Shown here: positions 54,984-64,000 of the stretch, in pieces
Numbering within the stretch: the stretch's first letter is position 1
Layout of the letters: every line of letters begins with the position of its first letter
Source of the DNA: Flavobacteriaceae bacterium R38
Lineage (GTDB): Bacteria > Bacteroidota > Bacteroidia > Flavobacteriales > Flavobacteriaceae
NCBI GenBank assembly: GCA_009901575.1
Contig: WXYP01000001.1
Location: 620,001-684,000, forward strand
Length of the DNA: 64,000 nucleotides
Direction of reading: 5' to 3'
Translations under genes and position numbers: made by a program
Notes under the pieces: generated by a model
Databases searched by the model: none
Told to the model about the DNA's origin: nothing
The model's input: only the letters and a program-made list of their open reading frames with translations

Positions 54984-56183
54984 TTATCTTAAATTAGGTA
55001 GTTTTAATGTTATAATACCCTCATTAAATTTTTTCTTTTTATTAAAAAGCACTTTCTTTTTAATATTATAACCTTTGGCTTTATTTAAGAGGCGTATTTG
55101 ATTTTGCCATTTAATAATATGCTCTCTGTATTCAGGAGTGTAAGTAACCGTATCATCTGTGTCGTAACTGTAATTAACAGTGAGGCAAACGTTCTTGTCA
55201 CATAACTCAAAAGTAACTTGTATATGATGATTTTTATATTGATTGTAAATAGCGTTTTCTATGATGTTCTCGAATAGGGTGTGGATAACAAATGACGGAA
55301 CTTTTGCCTCTTTAGTATTTGCAACCTCTATAAAGGAAATATTGTAATCAAATTGATCATTATAGCGTAACTTCTGTAATTTTAAATATTGTTTTAGCAT
55401 TGCTATTTCATCTTTTAAGAATACGGTGTCTTTTTCGATGTTGGAAAGATAAAAACGAATGAGTTTACTAAAACTGGAGAGAAATTCTAATGCTAATTTT
55501 TTATTTTCAGAAGTAATAAAATATTGAATAGCATTGAGAGCATTAAAGATAAAATGAGGATTTAATTGAGAATTTAATGCTTTAAGCCGTAGTTCCATCA
55601 TTTCCTCTTTCAGTTTAAAGAGATTATTTTGTTTTTCTACAAGCATTTTTTGATCTCTCACACTTTTTATTTTGATAGCGCAAATTGAAGACATGGTTAA
55701 TAATATTTGCAAATGATGTTCTGAAAAGAAATGTTTTTCAGGGTGTTCACAATCAATAATTCCTATCACTTTTTTATCAATTATAATAGGAACACAAACT
55801 TCAGATAATCTAAATTCGTCATCCACCCTGTAACGCTCATCTTTTGAAGTGTCGTGAATTAATTCGGCTTTCCCTGATTTCCCTACATGTCCTACAATTC
55901 CATACCCTAAAGGGCGTTCAACAGGCTCATGAATTTCAAAGTCTTTTGGGTTTTTAGGTCCGTATGCTGCTTTTTGAATTAAAACGTCTCTTTCACTATC
56001 TAATAAATAAACTACACAATCTACAAAACCCAGTTTGGAAATACAGTTTTTGGCTAAATCCCATAAAATATCATCTTCATTATTGATTCCTTGTAATGAT
56101 TCTGAAAAATACACCAGTACATCAGAAAAGTTATCTTTTGAATGGTCACGATGCAATACAGGATTTTGATTTGTTTTTGGCAT
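54984..56183 (-). CDS. GAF-domain LytS-like protein with degenerate kinase domain
   Basis: A 399-residue cytoplasmic protein. Residues about 25-175 form a GAF domain (VVYLLDSERDVLIQKAAYGP and GYGIVGHVGKSG), a helical linker follows (180-205), then the LytS-type phospho-acceptor region with His210 (QLNPHFIFNALNAI). The ATP-binding domain is degenerate: the N-box region reads FENIIENAIYN, but the DxGxG G1 box is absent (sequence at 333-346 is CLTVNYSYDTDDTV) and no G2 box is seen. It is therefore probably a pseudokinase or regulatory partner of the 7TM-DISM kinase encoded three bases downstream. Its ligand is unknown. Confidence 0.85.
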   Translation of the reverse strand: MPKTNQNPVLHRDHSKDNFSDVLVYFSESLQGINNEDDILWDLAKNCISKLGFVDCVVYLLDSERDVLIQKAAYGPKNPKDFEIHEPVERPLGYGIVGHVGKSGKAELIHDTSKDERYRVDDEFRLSEVCVPIIIDKKVIGIIDCEHPEKHFFSEHHLQILLTMSSICAIKIKSVRDQKMLVEKQNNLFKLKEEMMELRLKALNSQLNPHFIFNALNAIQYFITSENKKLALEFLSSFSKLIRFYLSNIEKDTVFLKDEIAMLKQYLKLQKLRYNDQFDYNISFIEVANTKEAKVPSFVIHTLFENIIENAIYNQYKNHHIQVTFELCDKNVCLTVNYSYDTDDTVTYTPEYREHIIKWQNQIRLLNKAKGYNIKKKVLFNKKKKFNEGIITLKLPNLR

Positions 56184-56303
56184 TTTGTTTATTTAATTCT
56201 AGTAATATAAGGATAAAAGCTAAAGAATAAAACTTCTAAAAAGCACATGTTTATCGTTAATCTATACCCAGTCTGTAAATATTACAGCTATGTTAAAAAA
56301 TAA

Positions 56304-56335
56304 AGGCAACTGCAAGTAGATACGAGCAGTTGCCT
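56304..56335 (-). terminator. Terminator after the lipoprotein gene
   Basis: A perfect 10-bp stem (AGGCAACTGC / GCAGTTGCCT) with a 12-base loop is followed on the minus strand by TTATTTTTTAAC. It lies 16 bases past the stop of the lipoprotein gene (56352), so it ends that gene's transcript before the GAF/LytS operon starts. Confidence 0.85.
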
Positions 56336-56351
56336 GATTCGATATAAATGG

Positions 56352-57383
56352 TTATTGAGTAATGAAAATATCGAATGCAATGATAGTGTTTCCTCCAAGT
56401 GGTTCTATCTTTTTAACCTGAAGAATTGCTATACGATTATCCTGAGTGGTAAAATAAAATCTGGCATCTTTCTTTAGATTGTTAACTCTTTCATCTACTT
56501 CGTCAAAAGTAAGAGCTCCAAAATTAGCTTCAATTTCATGAGTATCTAATACATTATAATCTACATCCAATCCATTTTCAAATACATCATCTTTCTTAAA
56601 TTTTGTTTTAGAGATCTCTAATAATCCATCAGTTAAAGCTATTTCATCAATATCTGTAGGAGAAGCTATATAATATTGAGAATCGTCATTAAAACTCAAT
56701 ATGGCTGCAATGTCTTTGTCATTTTCTTCTTTGGTTGCTTCAGGCATTGGTATAGCCTCTATGTTATTCCCTTTGATGTATAAGTAGTACGGACTAAAAT
56801 TGTTATATATTCCATTCTTAGATGCCTGTAATGCCAAAGAAGCTTTAATCATTGGTAACTTTACATTAGCTTCTGCAAAATCTAAGAATTCAGTATTCCC
56901 TTTTTCGTCTAAAACTTCTGCTCTGAAGAATAGTTTTGTATCTACATCTTCTTCCTTAAGTATATAATCGAGCTGATAGGTAAACGATTGCATTCCTTCT
57001 GTATATTCCGGATGACCTTCGGATACAGTTACATATTCTGTGACGACTCCATCTCTTACCCTGGATATTTTCAAGCTGACTAATCCTTCAGGGATGTCTG
57101 CTTTGATAGTGTGATTAAGTATACTCTCGCTACTTCCGCCAACTACTCCTGGAAAAACATCTTTGGAACCATTAATAAGATTAATTTCCGGTACTTTTAT
57201 TTCCGGAGCAGGATCTTCAGCTATAAAATCAGCATCATCATCACTACTACTGCAGCTGGTTAGTGTAAATAAAGTTAGAAATAATTGGGTGATTACGATG
57301 ATATATAAAAGAGGCTTAAAATATTTATAACTTTTATTTTCATTGATAACATTTGTTTGTGACTTTTGATTAGAAAGGTTCAT
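56352..57383 (-). CDS. Hypothetical lipoprotein
   Basis: A 343-residue protein with an unusually long N-terminus: residues 1-25 are polar (MNLSNQKSQTNVINENKSYK), then a hydrophobic stretch ends in a lipobox LTSCSSSDDD (Cys about 44), so it is a lipoprotein with an extended n-region or a misplaced start. The acidic SSSDDDAD after the Cys is a Bacteroidota surface-lipoprotein-like signal. The rest is beta-rich with no recognised domain. It ends upstream of a strong terminator. The neighbouring kinase operon is on the same strand. Confidence 0.72.
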   Translation of the reverse strand: MNLSNQKSQTNVINENKSYKYFKPLLYIIVITQLFLTLFTLTSCSSSDDDADFIAEDPAPEIKVPEINLINGSKDVFPGVVGGSSESILNHTIKADIPEGLVSLKISRVRDGVVTEYVTVSEGHPEYTEGMQSFTYQLDYILKEEDVDTKLFFRAEVLDEKGNTEFLDFAEANVKLPMIKASLALQASKNGIYNNFSPYYLYIKGNNIEAIPMPEATKEENDKDIAAILSFNDDSQYYIASPTDIDEIALTDGLLEISKTKFKKDDVFENGLDVDYNVLDTHEIEANFGALTFDEVDERVNNLKKDARFYFTTQDNRIAILQVKKIEPLGGNTIIAFDIFITQ

Positions 57384-57834
57384 AATAATTGTTTTTTAAT
57401 TTTTTGAATTGTTTTATTTGATTTTGATGAGACAAACCTACGATCACGCACTTGATAGTTATGACTCCAATTGACAGATGGTAATATTGAATTGATAATT
57501 GGTAAAAGATTAGCCTGGGGAAGGTTCTTTTATTTGAGATTTACTCGTTTTTAATGAATATTGTTTGGAGGATATTTATGATTCATTCATCTCCTTATTA
57601 TTGGAAATCAAAACAATTAGATAAAAAATGATTATGAGATGAATAGGCTATTACCAATAATTATTTAATGTAATAAGCCTCCCTGGTAATTTTGCGCATA
57701 GCAATAGTACTTTCCTGAGAATTAGAGGAATTATATACTGTTATAACAGATATTTAAGTAAATAGAGTATACTATCAATTACCTCAAAAAAATGAGTGAA
57801 TTACGTTCTGCAAAGGAGTCTTTAAATACTTAGT
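57384..57834. other. 451-base gap between lipoprotein gene and purL
   Basis: No gene or RNA is recognised here. It holds the promoter region of the lipoprotein gene and the 3' region of purL. Several short ATG frames of 15 codons or fewer occur, with no support. No clear hairpin with a T run was found after purL. Confidence 0.35.
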
Positions 57835-60800
57835 TTAATGTTTTTCTATCCACTTTCTGGCATTCACAAAAGCTTCTATCCATGGAGAAACTTCATCTTT
57901 TCTGCCTTCAGGATAATTGGCCCAGTTCCATTGGAAAGTAGAACGCTCAATATGAGGCATAGTAACTAAATGTCGTCCTGTTTTATCGCATAACATAGCC
58001 GTATTGTAATCACTTCCATTCGGGTTAGAAGGATATTCTTCATACCCGTATTTGGCAACAATATCATAATTATTCTCAGCCATAGGTAAACTGAACTTTC
58101 CTTCACCATGAGAAATCCATACTCCCAATGTATTTCCGGCAAGAGACGAAAGCATTACAGACTTATTTTCCTGGATTTTTACAGAAGTAAAAGAACTTTC
58201 GTGTTTATGAGAATCATTAAATGTCATTTTAGCCAGTTTTTCATGATCCGGATTAATAAGATCCAATTCCAAAAATAACTGACATCCATTACAAATACCT
58301 ACAGATAAAGTATCTTCTCTTTTAAAGAAGTCATTAATGACCTTATTGGCTTTTTCATTATACTTAATAGCACCGGCCCATCCTTTTGCAGAACCTAAAA
58401 CATCTGAATTAGAAAAACCTCCTACAGCTCCTAAAAACTGAATATCTTCTAAAGTTTCTCTCCCTGATATTAAATCGGTCATATGCACATCCTTTACATC
58501 AAAACCAGCCAGATACATAGCATTAGCCATTTCACGCTCTGAATTACTTCCTTTTTCACGTAAGATAGCAGCTTTTGGTCTTGATTTAGTAGTGTCAATT
58601 TTAGGTTTATCTCCTGTAAAATGAGAAGGAAAATTATATTGTAAAGGTTGGGTTTTATAATTATTGAACCTGTCAGTTGCTAAGTTATTTGCAGTTTGTT
58701 TTTGATCTAGTAGGTATGAAGTTTTATACCAGGTATCTCTTAACTTAGTAACATTTAATGCAAACGAATCATCTCCGTTTTTAATAGTTAAAGTATTGCT
58801 TTCAATTGCTTTTCCTATATTAAAAAACTCAATATTTGCATTGGCTAAAACAGTTTCTACAGAAGCATCTTTTGATTGGAATACGATTCCGGAATTTTCA
58901 GAAAATAATAATTTAATAGTATCGTCTTCTGCTAAAGCGGTAAGATCCAATTCTGCTCCAAGGTTAACATCAGCAAAACATAGTTCTAACAGTGTTGTTA
59001 TTAATCCTCCCGAAGCAACATCATGCCCGGCAATTATTTGTTCATTTTTTATCAATTCCTGGATGGTATTGAATACTTTTTTTACATAACTGGCATCTTT
59101 TACATTAGGAGCATCATTCCCCACCTTATTTAATACCTGGGCAAAAGAACTTCCTCCTAATTTAAAACTATCCTGAGAAATATTAATATAGTAGATATTA
59201 CCTGCATTTTTGTTTAAAACAGGTTCTACTACCTTAGAAATTGCATTACAGTTTGCAGCTGCAGAAATAATAACAGTTCCCGGAGAAATCACCTCTTCAT
59301 TCGGGTATTTCTGTTTCATAGATAAGGAATCTTTCCCGGTTGGAACATTGATCCCTAAATCGATTGCAAATTCTGAAATGGCTTTAACTGCCTCATACAA
59401 ACGAGCATCTTCCCCTTCGTTTTTACAAGGCCACATCCAGTTTGCAGATAAGGAAACCGATTGTAAACCATCTTTTAGCGGTGCCCAAACAATATTGGTT
59501 AAAGCTTCTGTGATACTATTACGACTTCCGGCTACCGGATTGATTAATCCGGAAATAGGGGAGTGCCCAATAGAAGTGGCTATTCCTTCTTTTCCGTTAT
59601 AATCTAATGCCATGACCCCGACATTATTTAAAGGAACCTGTAATGGTCCAACGCATTGTTGTTTTGCTACAAGACCACCTACACATCGGTCTACCTTGTT
59701 GGTTAACCAATCTTTACAAGCTACTGCTTCAAGTTGTAATACCTGATTTAGATAGCTTAAGATATTTTCTAAATTATACGATAGATCATTATAATTTCTA
59801 TCAACCGTTTTATCAGTCATTACGGTTTTAGGAGAGCTTCCAAACATATCTTCTAAAGCCAGATCCATCGGTTTATCTCCTTTAGTTTTGGATTCAAATG
59901 TAAAACGATGATTCCCGGTAACATCTCCAACAGTATACATTGGCGAACGTTCCCGTTCTGCTATCTTATTTAAAGTGTCCAGGTGTTTTTCGGCGATGAC
60001 TAATCCCATACGCTCCTGGGATTCGTTCCCTATGATTTCTTTTGCTGATAGGGTAGGATCTCCAACAGGTAAGGCATCTAAATCAATATGCCCGCCAGTA
60101 TCTTCTACTAATTCACTTAAACAATTCAAATGTCCTCCGGCCCCATGATCATGAATAGAAACAATAAAATTCTCATCACTTTCTACCATTCCTCTAACTG
60201 CGTTAGAAGCACGTTTTTGCATTTCCGGATTAGAACGCTGCACAGCATTTAATTCAATTCCGGAAGCAAAAGCTCCGGTATCTGCACTGGATACTGCTGC
60301 ACCTCCCATCCCAATGCGGTAGTTCTCCCCACCAAGAATTACGATTTTATCTCCTTCTTTTGGAGTTTCTTTTATAGCCTGGCTTGCCTTACCGTATCCA
60401 ATTCCTCCGGCTTGCATAATAACTTTATCGAAACCAAGTTTTCGAGCATCTTCTTCATGCTCGAAGGTTAAGACAGAACCACAGATTAATGGTTGTCCAA
60501 ATTTATTTCCAAAATCTGAAGCTCCATTAGATGCTTTAATTAAAATGTCCATTGGAGTTTGATAGAGCCATTTGCGTTCATCCATCCCATTTTCCCATGG
60601 TCTGTTCTCTTCTAAACGAGAATAAGATGTCATGTATACCGCAGTTCCAGCCAATGGAATTGAACCTTTTCCTCCAGCCAGACGATCCCTTATTTCTCCT
60701 CCCGAACCTGTTGCAGCACCATTGAAAGGCTCTACTGTTGTTGGAAAATTATGAGTTTCTGCTTTTAATGAAATTACGGATTCAAAATCCTGAGTTTGAT

Positions 60801-61497
60801 AGAAATCCGGTTTATCAGCTGTTTTAGGAGCAAATTGTTTTACTTTAGGTCCTTTTATAAAAGCTACATTGTCTTTATATGCAGAAACAATATCGTTAGG
60901 ATTTTGCCTGGATGTTTCTTTAATTAATTTGAAAAGCGATGTAGGCTTTTCTTCTCCGTCAACTACAAATGTTCCATTAAAAATTTTATGACGGCAATGT
61001 TCTGAATTCACTTGAGAGAATCCAAAAACTTCAGAATCGGTTAAGGGTCGGTCAATCTTTTTTGAAACCCCTTCCAAATAAGCTACTTCTTCATCACTTA
61101 AAGACAATCCTTCTTGTTGATTAAATGCTGCAATATCTTTAATCTCCAGGATGACTTCCGGTTGAATATCTATGGTAAATGACTCTTGATTTAAACCCTT
61201 GAATTTTTCAGAAATCATAGGGTCAAAATCCGAAAAGTCTTCAGCTACGGCCTGGAATTCTTCAATACGAATGATTCCGGAAATTCCCATATTTTGAGTA
61301 ATTTCAACGGCATTAGTACTCCATGGAGTAATCATAGCCGCACGTGGGCCAATAAAAAAATCCGTTAAGACGGATTGTTTTATTTGAGGTTGATTTCCAA
61401 AAAGCCAATTTAATTTTTTTAGGTCATCTGCTGCAAGTTCTTTGCTGATCTGTACCGCAAATATCTTAGATGTCAGGTCTCCGAAGAAAAGAATCAT
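57835..61497 (-). CDS. purL: Phosphoribosylformylglycinamidine synthase PurL
   Basis: A 1220-residue FGAM synthase, the large single-chain form that combines synthetase and glutaminase for the fourth step of purine synthesis. It contains the N-terminal FGAR domain, the ATP-grasp-related synthetase regions (SEHCRHKIFNG about residue 170, KAETHNFPTTVEPFNGAATG about 245), and a C-terminal class I glutamine amidotransferase with nucleophilic Cys in GICNGCQLF (about residue 1070) and His in MPHIERSTFQW. Length is typical of Gram-negative PurL. A TAAATTTG -7-like box lies on the minus strand at 61553-61560. No other pur genes are adjacent. Confidence 0.98.
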   Translation of the reverse strand: MILFFGDLTSKIFAVQISKELAADDLKKLNWLFGNQPQIKQSVLTDFFIGPRAAMITPWSTNAVEITQNMGISGIIRIEEFQAVAEDFSDFDPMISEKFKGLNQESFTIDIQPEVILEIKDIAAFNQQEGLSLSDEEVAYLEGVSKKIDRPLTDSEVFGFSQVNSEHCRHKIFNGTFVVDGEEKPTSLFKLIKETSRQNPNDIVSAYKDNVAFIKGPKVKQFAPKTADKPDFYQTQDFESVISLKAETHNFPTTVEPFNGAATGSGGEIRDRLAGGKGSIPLAGTAVYMTSYSRLEENRPWENGMDERKWLYQTPMDILIKASNGASDFGNKFGQPLICGSVLTFEHEEDARKLGFDKVIMQAGGIGYGKASQAIKETPKEGDKIVILGGENYRIGMGGAAVSSADTGAFASGIELNAVQRSNPEMQKRASNAVRGMVESDENFIVSIHDHGAGGHLNCLSELVEDTGGHIDLDALPVGDPTLSAKEIIGNESQERMGLVIAEKHLDTLNKIAERERSPMYTVGDVTGNHRFTFESKTKGDKPMDLALEDMFGSSPKTVMTDKTVDRNYNDLSYNLENILSYLNQVLQLEAVACKDWLTNKVDRCVGGLVAKQQCVGPLQVPLNNVGVMALDYNGKEGIATSIGHSPISGLINPVAGSRNSITEALTNIVWAPLKDGLQSVSLSANWMWPCKNEGEDARLYEAVKAISEFAIDLGINVPTGKDSLSMKQKYPNEEVISPGTVIISAAANCNAISKVVEPVLNKNAGNIYYINISQDSFKLGGSSFAQVLNKVGNDAPNVKDASYVKKVFNTIQELIKNEQIIAGHDVASGGLITTLLELCFADVNLGAELDLTALAEDDTIKLLFSENSGIVFQSKDASVETVLANANIEFFNIGKAIESNTLTIKNGDDSFALNVTKLRDTWYKTSYLLDQKQTANNLATDRFNNYKTQPLQYNFPSHFTGDKPKIDTTKSRPKAAILREKGSNSEREMANAMYLAGFDVKDVHMTDLISGRETLEDIQFLGAVGGFSNSDVLGSAKGWAGAIKYNEKANKVINDFFKREDTLSVGICNGCQLFLELDLINPDHEKLAKMTFNDSHKHESSFTSVKIQENKSVMLSSLAGNTLGVWISHGEGKFSLPMAENNYDIVAKYGYEEYPSNPNGSDYNTAMLCDKTGRHLVTMPHIERSTFQWNWANYPEGRKDEVSPWIEAFVNARKWIEKH

Positions 61498-61792
61498 AAG
61501 TGAGTATTCTTTTATATTTGTATAGTTACAAACAGGTTGATTAAAGAAAGTGCAAATTTACATAATTCAACCTTAAAAATAACATTGAACTAATTAGTTT
61601 TTAACAAGCTTTTTGACAGTTTCAAAAGTGAAACTTTTAAAAGATAAATTGAGGAATTGTAAAATTAAAAACCTTTAAACCTTTAATAAAAATAAGAATA
61701 TAAAATCTATCGAAAATTTTAATGGCTGAACTTTGAGGATAGATATATTTTAAACTGTTCAACGAGTAAACAATTCAACAAAATTTTAAAGT

Positions 61793-63007
61793 TTAAGATT
61801 TTTTCTCCAGTAATGCCATATAAAAGCCATCGTATCCGGATTGGTGTGCCAATACTTTCTTGTCTTTAATGAATGTAAAATCTTTTCCAATCTCAGAATC
61901 TAGAAAAGTATGTACTTGCTCTTGATTTTCTGAAGGTAAAACAGAACACGTAGCATATACTAATTTTCCACCAGGCTTCACCATTTTAGAATATTGTAAT
62001 AGGACATCCTGTTGGATTTTCCTGATATTATCTAAAAACTCGGGAGCTAATTTCCATTTAGAATCCGGGTTACGACGTAATACTCCTAAACCGGAACACG
62101 GAGCGTCAATTAACACACGGTCAGCTTTATTGTGTAATTTTTTAATTGGTTTGGTAGAATCAATGACTTTTAAATCAATATTATGAGAACCACTACGCCT
62201 GGCACGTACCTTTAATTTTTTAAGTTTACTCTCATAAATATCCATAGCGATAATTTGCCCCTTATTTTGCATAAGAGAGGCTAAGTGTAATGTTTTTCCA
62301 CCAGCTCCGGCACAAGTATCTACTACTTTCATTCCAGGTTTAGCGTCCAAAAAAGCAGCAACCAATTGTGATGATGCATCCTGGACTTCAAACCATCCAT
62401 CTTTGAATGCCTCTGTTTTAAATACATTGGCACGTGCCCGTAGTTTTAAAGCATCCGGATGTTGAGGTAAGAAATCTGCGTCTATTCCTTCAGATTGCAA
62501 CCTCTGTTTCAATTCTTTTTTAGTAGTTTTTAAAGTATTTACTCTTAAAATTACTTCTGCCTGAAGGTTGAGTGCAGCAATTTCTTTTGTCCATATTTCT
62601 TCTCCCAATTCTGTTACACCTACCTGATCTATCCAATCGGGTAAAGATTCCCGAAACACCCTATCTTTTGATAATTGATCAAACCTACCTTTAATACGTC
62701 GGGTCGGGGTACCTTCAAATTGAGGCCAATCGGGTATTTTAATTCCTTTTAAAACAATCCATACGGCCAGCATTTTCCATAAATTATCTTTGCTGTAATG
62801 CTCTTTAATCCCTGCTATTTCTGCATAGAGCCTTTTCCAACGTACAATATCATAGGTAGTCTCAGCTACAAAAGCTCTGTCTCTGGAACCCCATCGTTTA
62901 TCACGTTTTAAAAGTTGTTGTACTACTTTATCGGCATATTGATCTTCGTTGAAAATTAAACTCAATCCGTCAATAACTGCAAAAACTAAATTTCTATGTA
63001 ACCTCAT
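61793..63007 (-). CDS. RsmB/NOP family RNA cytosine methyltransferase
   Basis: A 404-residue SAM-dependent methyltransferase for 5-methylcytosine in RNA, likely rRNA. The N-terminal half (about 1-150) is the NusB-like RNA-binding part; the catalytic domain shows the SAM motif VDTCAGAGGKTLHLAS (about residue 235), the PC motif IDAPCSGLGVLRRNPDSKW and the catalytic Cys in VYATCSVLPSENQEQV. The two Cys (PC and TC) are as in RsmB/RsmF. Its target nucleotide is not decided by sequence. It is on the minus strand with a short leader and is divergent from the YCF48-like gene. Confidence 0.92.
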   Translation of the reverse strand: MRLHRNLVFAVIDGLSLIFNEDQYADKVVQQLLKRDKRWGSRDRAFVAETTYDIVRWKRLYAEIAGIKEHYSKDNLWKMLAVWIVLKGIKIPDWPQFEGTPTRRIKGRFDQLSKDRVFRESLPDWIDQVGVTELGEEIWTKEIAALNLQAEVILRVNTLKTTKKELKQRLQSEGIDADFLPQHPDALKLRARANVFKTEAFKDGWFEVQDASSQLVAAFLDAKPGMKVVDTCAGAGGKTLHLASLMQNKGQIIAMDIYESKLKKLKVRARRSGSHNIDLKVIDSTKPIKKLHNKADRVLIDAPCSGLGVLRRNPDSKWKLAPEFLDNIRKIQQDVLLQYSKMVKPGGKLVYATCSVLPSENQEQVHTFLDSEIGKDFTFIKDKKVLAHQSGYDGFYMALLEKKS

Positions 63008-63088
63008 TGTCCAAAATTGGGATGCAAAGGTATTGTTTTAGAAAGGAATACCTTTATTTTTGATAGAAATTTAAAAGTTTTTAAAAAA

Positions 63089-64000
63089 ATGAAATACTTA
63101 GCAAGCATATTTTTCATACTGATTTTATTTTCTTGTCATCAGAAATCCCCAGAACCAGTAAATTTTAATGAGGTTGAAATAGCAATTATTTTAGACGATT
63201 CTATAAGTATACGCGCTATAGATGTCACTGAAGAAGGTGAACTTTGGTTTGCTGCTAATAATGGTGCTTATGGAAGCTATTCTGAAGAGAAAGGCTTGAT
63301 TAAAGAAACGATTATTTATGATACAATCACACCTTATTTCAGAGCAGTTAGTACTAATGGAAAAGATGCATTTGCATTGAGTATTGCTAATCCGGCACTT
63401 TTGTATAAATTAACTCCCAAGCCAACTTTAGTATATAAAGAAGAGCATGAAAAGGTTTTTTATGATGCAATGAAATTCTGGAATGAGAAAGAAGGAATTG
63501 CAATGGGAGATCCTACAGACGATTGTTTATCTGTAATTATTACCAGGGATGGAGGGAATTCCTGGAGTAAGATTTCATGTGATAAATTACCAAAAGTAGA
63601 AGAAGGGGAGGCTGCTTTTGCTGCAAGCAATACGAACATTGAAATTGTAGGAGACCATACCTGGATAGTTTCGGGAGGAAAACGAAGCAGGGTATTTTAT
63701 TCATCAGACAAAGGGAATAGCTGGGAAGTTTATGAAACTCCGATTGTTCAGGGAGAAGGAACACAAGGAATTTATTCGGTTGATTTTTATGATGAAAATA
63801 ATGGAGTTGTAATTGGAGGAGATTATACCAAGCCCGAGATTAATTTAGCAAATAAGGCAGTGACTACAGACGGAGGTAAAACATGGAATTTGATGAGTGA
63901 CGGAAGTATTCCGGGGTATAAAAGTTGTATTCAATATGTACCTAATTCAGATCGAAAAAAAATGGTAGCTATAGGTTTTACAGGGATCTCAGTGACTAAT
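63089..64000 (+). CDS. YCF48/sialidase-like propeller lipoprotein, 3' end outside window
   Basis: An open frame starting at an ATG (63089) runs through the right edge with no stop, covering 304 codons. The product begins with a lipoprotein signal (MKYLASIFFILILFSC, Cys16). It contains repeated Asp-box-like motifs TRDGGNSWSK, SSDKGNSWEVY and TDGGKTWNL, diagnostic of a beta-propeller in the YCF48/sialidase-like group. The role is unknown; some members aid photosystem assembly, others bind glycans. It is divergent from the RNA methyltransferase gene. Confidence 0.85.
   Translation, partial: MKYLASIFFILILFSCHQKSPEPVNFNEVEIAIILDDSISIRAIDVTEEGELWFAANNGAYGSYSEEKGLIKETIIYDTITPYFRAVSTNGKDAFALSIANPALLYKLTPKPTLVYKEEHEKVFYDAMKFWNEKEGIAMGDPTDDCLSVIITRDGGNSWSKISCDKLPKVEEGEAAFAASNTNIEIVGDHTWIVSGGKRSRVFYSSDKGNSWEVYETPIVQGEGTQGIYSVDFYDENNGVVIGGDYTKPEINLANKAVTTDGGKTWNLMSDGSIPGYKSCIQYVPNSDRKKMVAIGFTGISVTN

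Noticed and set aside
57384-57834. Purine riboswitch associated with purL
   Set aside because: This region lies 3' of purL, and neither it nor the leader at 61498-61792 shows the conserved purine aptamer core.

Overview
The window is A+T-rich chromosomal DNA from a member of the Bacteroidota, most likely a marine Flavobacteriaceae. The evidence is a protein with a type B type IX secretion (T9SS) sorting domain, several SusD-free lipoproteins and signal peptides ending in AQ, DUF2807 and DUF4369 proteins, 7TM-DISM/LytS-type kinases, candidate TAnnTTTG promoter boxes and almost no Shine-Dalgarno sequences. No phage, insertion sequence, CRISPR array or rRNA was seen, and the species cannot be named from the sequence alone.

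Layout. 0-8 kb: a cut membrane gene, an ABC ATPase/permease pair, an AraC regulator divergent from an alpha/beta hydrolase, and a run of LuxR regulator, thioredoxin-like lipoprotein and esterase. 8-10.3 kb: katG. 10.3-17.7 kb: a cluster of M19-like dipeptidase, envelope protein, a 33-residue membrane peptide, sodium:solute symporter and S9 peptidase, bracketed by serine hydrolases; it looks like a dipeptide or oligopeptide scavenging set. 17.9-19.2 kb: a DoxX protein, tRNA-Pro(GGG) and a six-copy, 101-bp tandem repeat directly behind the tRNA. 19.2-28.1 kb: a minus-strand block with alkaline phosphatase, an S24-type repressor with its own operator, a small multidrug-export protein, an FAD protein, and a five-gene run (DASS transporter, lipoprotein, GNAT, AraC-GyrI, metallo-beta-lactamase). 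28.5-31.7 kb: a PaiB-like protein and a T9SS C-type-lectin protein.

31.8-40.2 kb is a beta-oxidation locus: MarR regulator, HAD/enoyl hydratase, four-helix-bundle protein, thiolase, acyl-CoA dehydrogenase, with a fatty acyl-CoA ligase upstream. The gene order follows the fadN-fadA-fadE plan known in Bacillus, with a small S23-type gene and flanking repeats inserted. 40.7-48.9 kb holds a histidine kinase and sigma-54 activator divergent from an adaptor-ATPase-FtsX permease-DUF2807 operon; a candidate -24/-12 promoter and an inverted-repeat activator site lie between them. 49-57.4 kb: a tricorn-like protease, then an operon of a GAF sensor with a degenerate kinase domain, a 7TM-DISM kinase and a LytTR response regulator, preceded by a lipoprotein gene. 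57.8-63 kb: purL and an RsmB-type RNA methyltransferase. A YCF48-like lipoprotein gene runs off the right edge.

The observations most worth a second look are the tRNA-linked tandem repeats, the kinase/pseudokinase pair feeding one LytTR regulator, the four-helix-bundle unit in the fad operon with a gene-less relative of its ends one gene away, and the sigma-54 efflux locus. None is demonstrated to be a new system.
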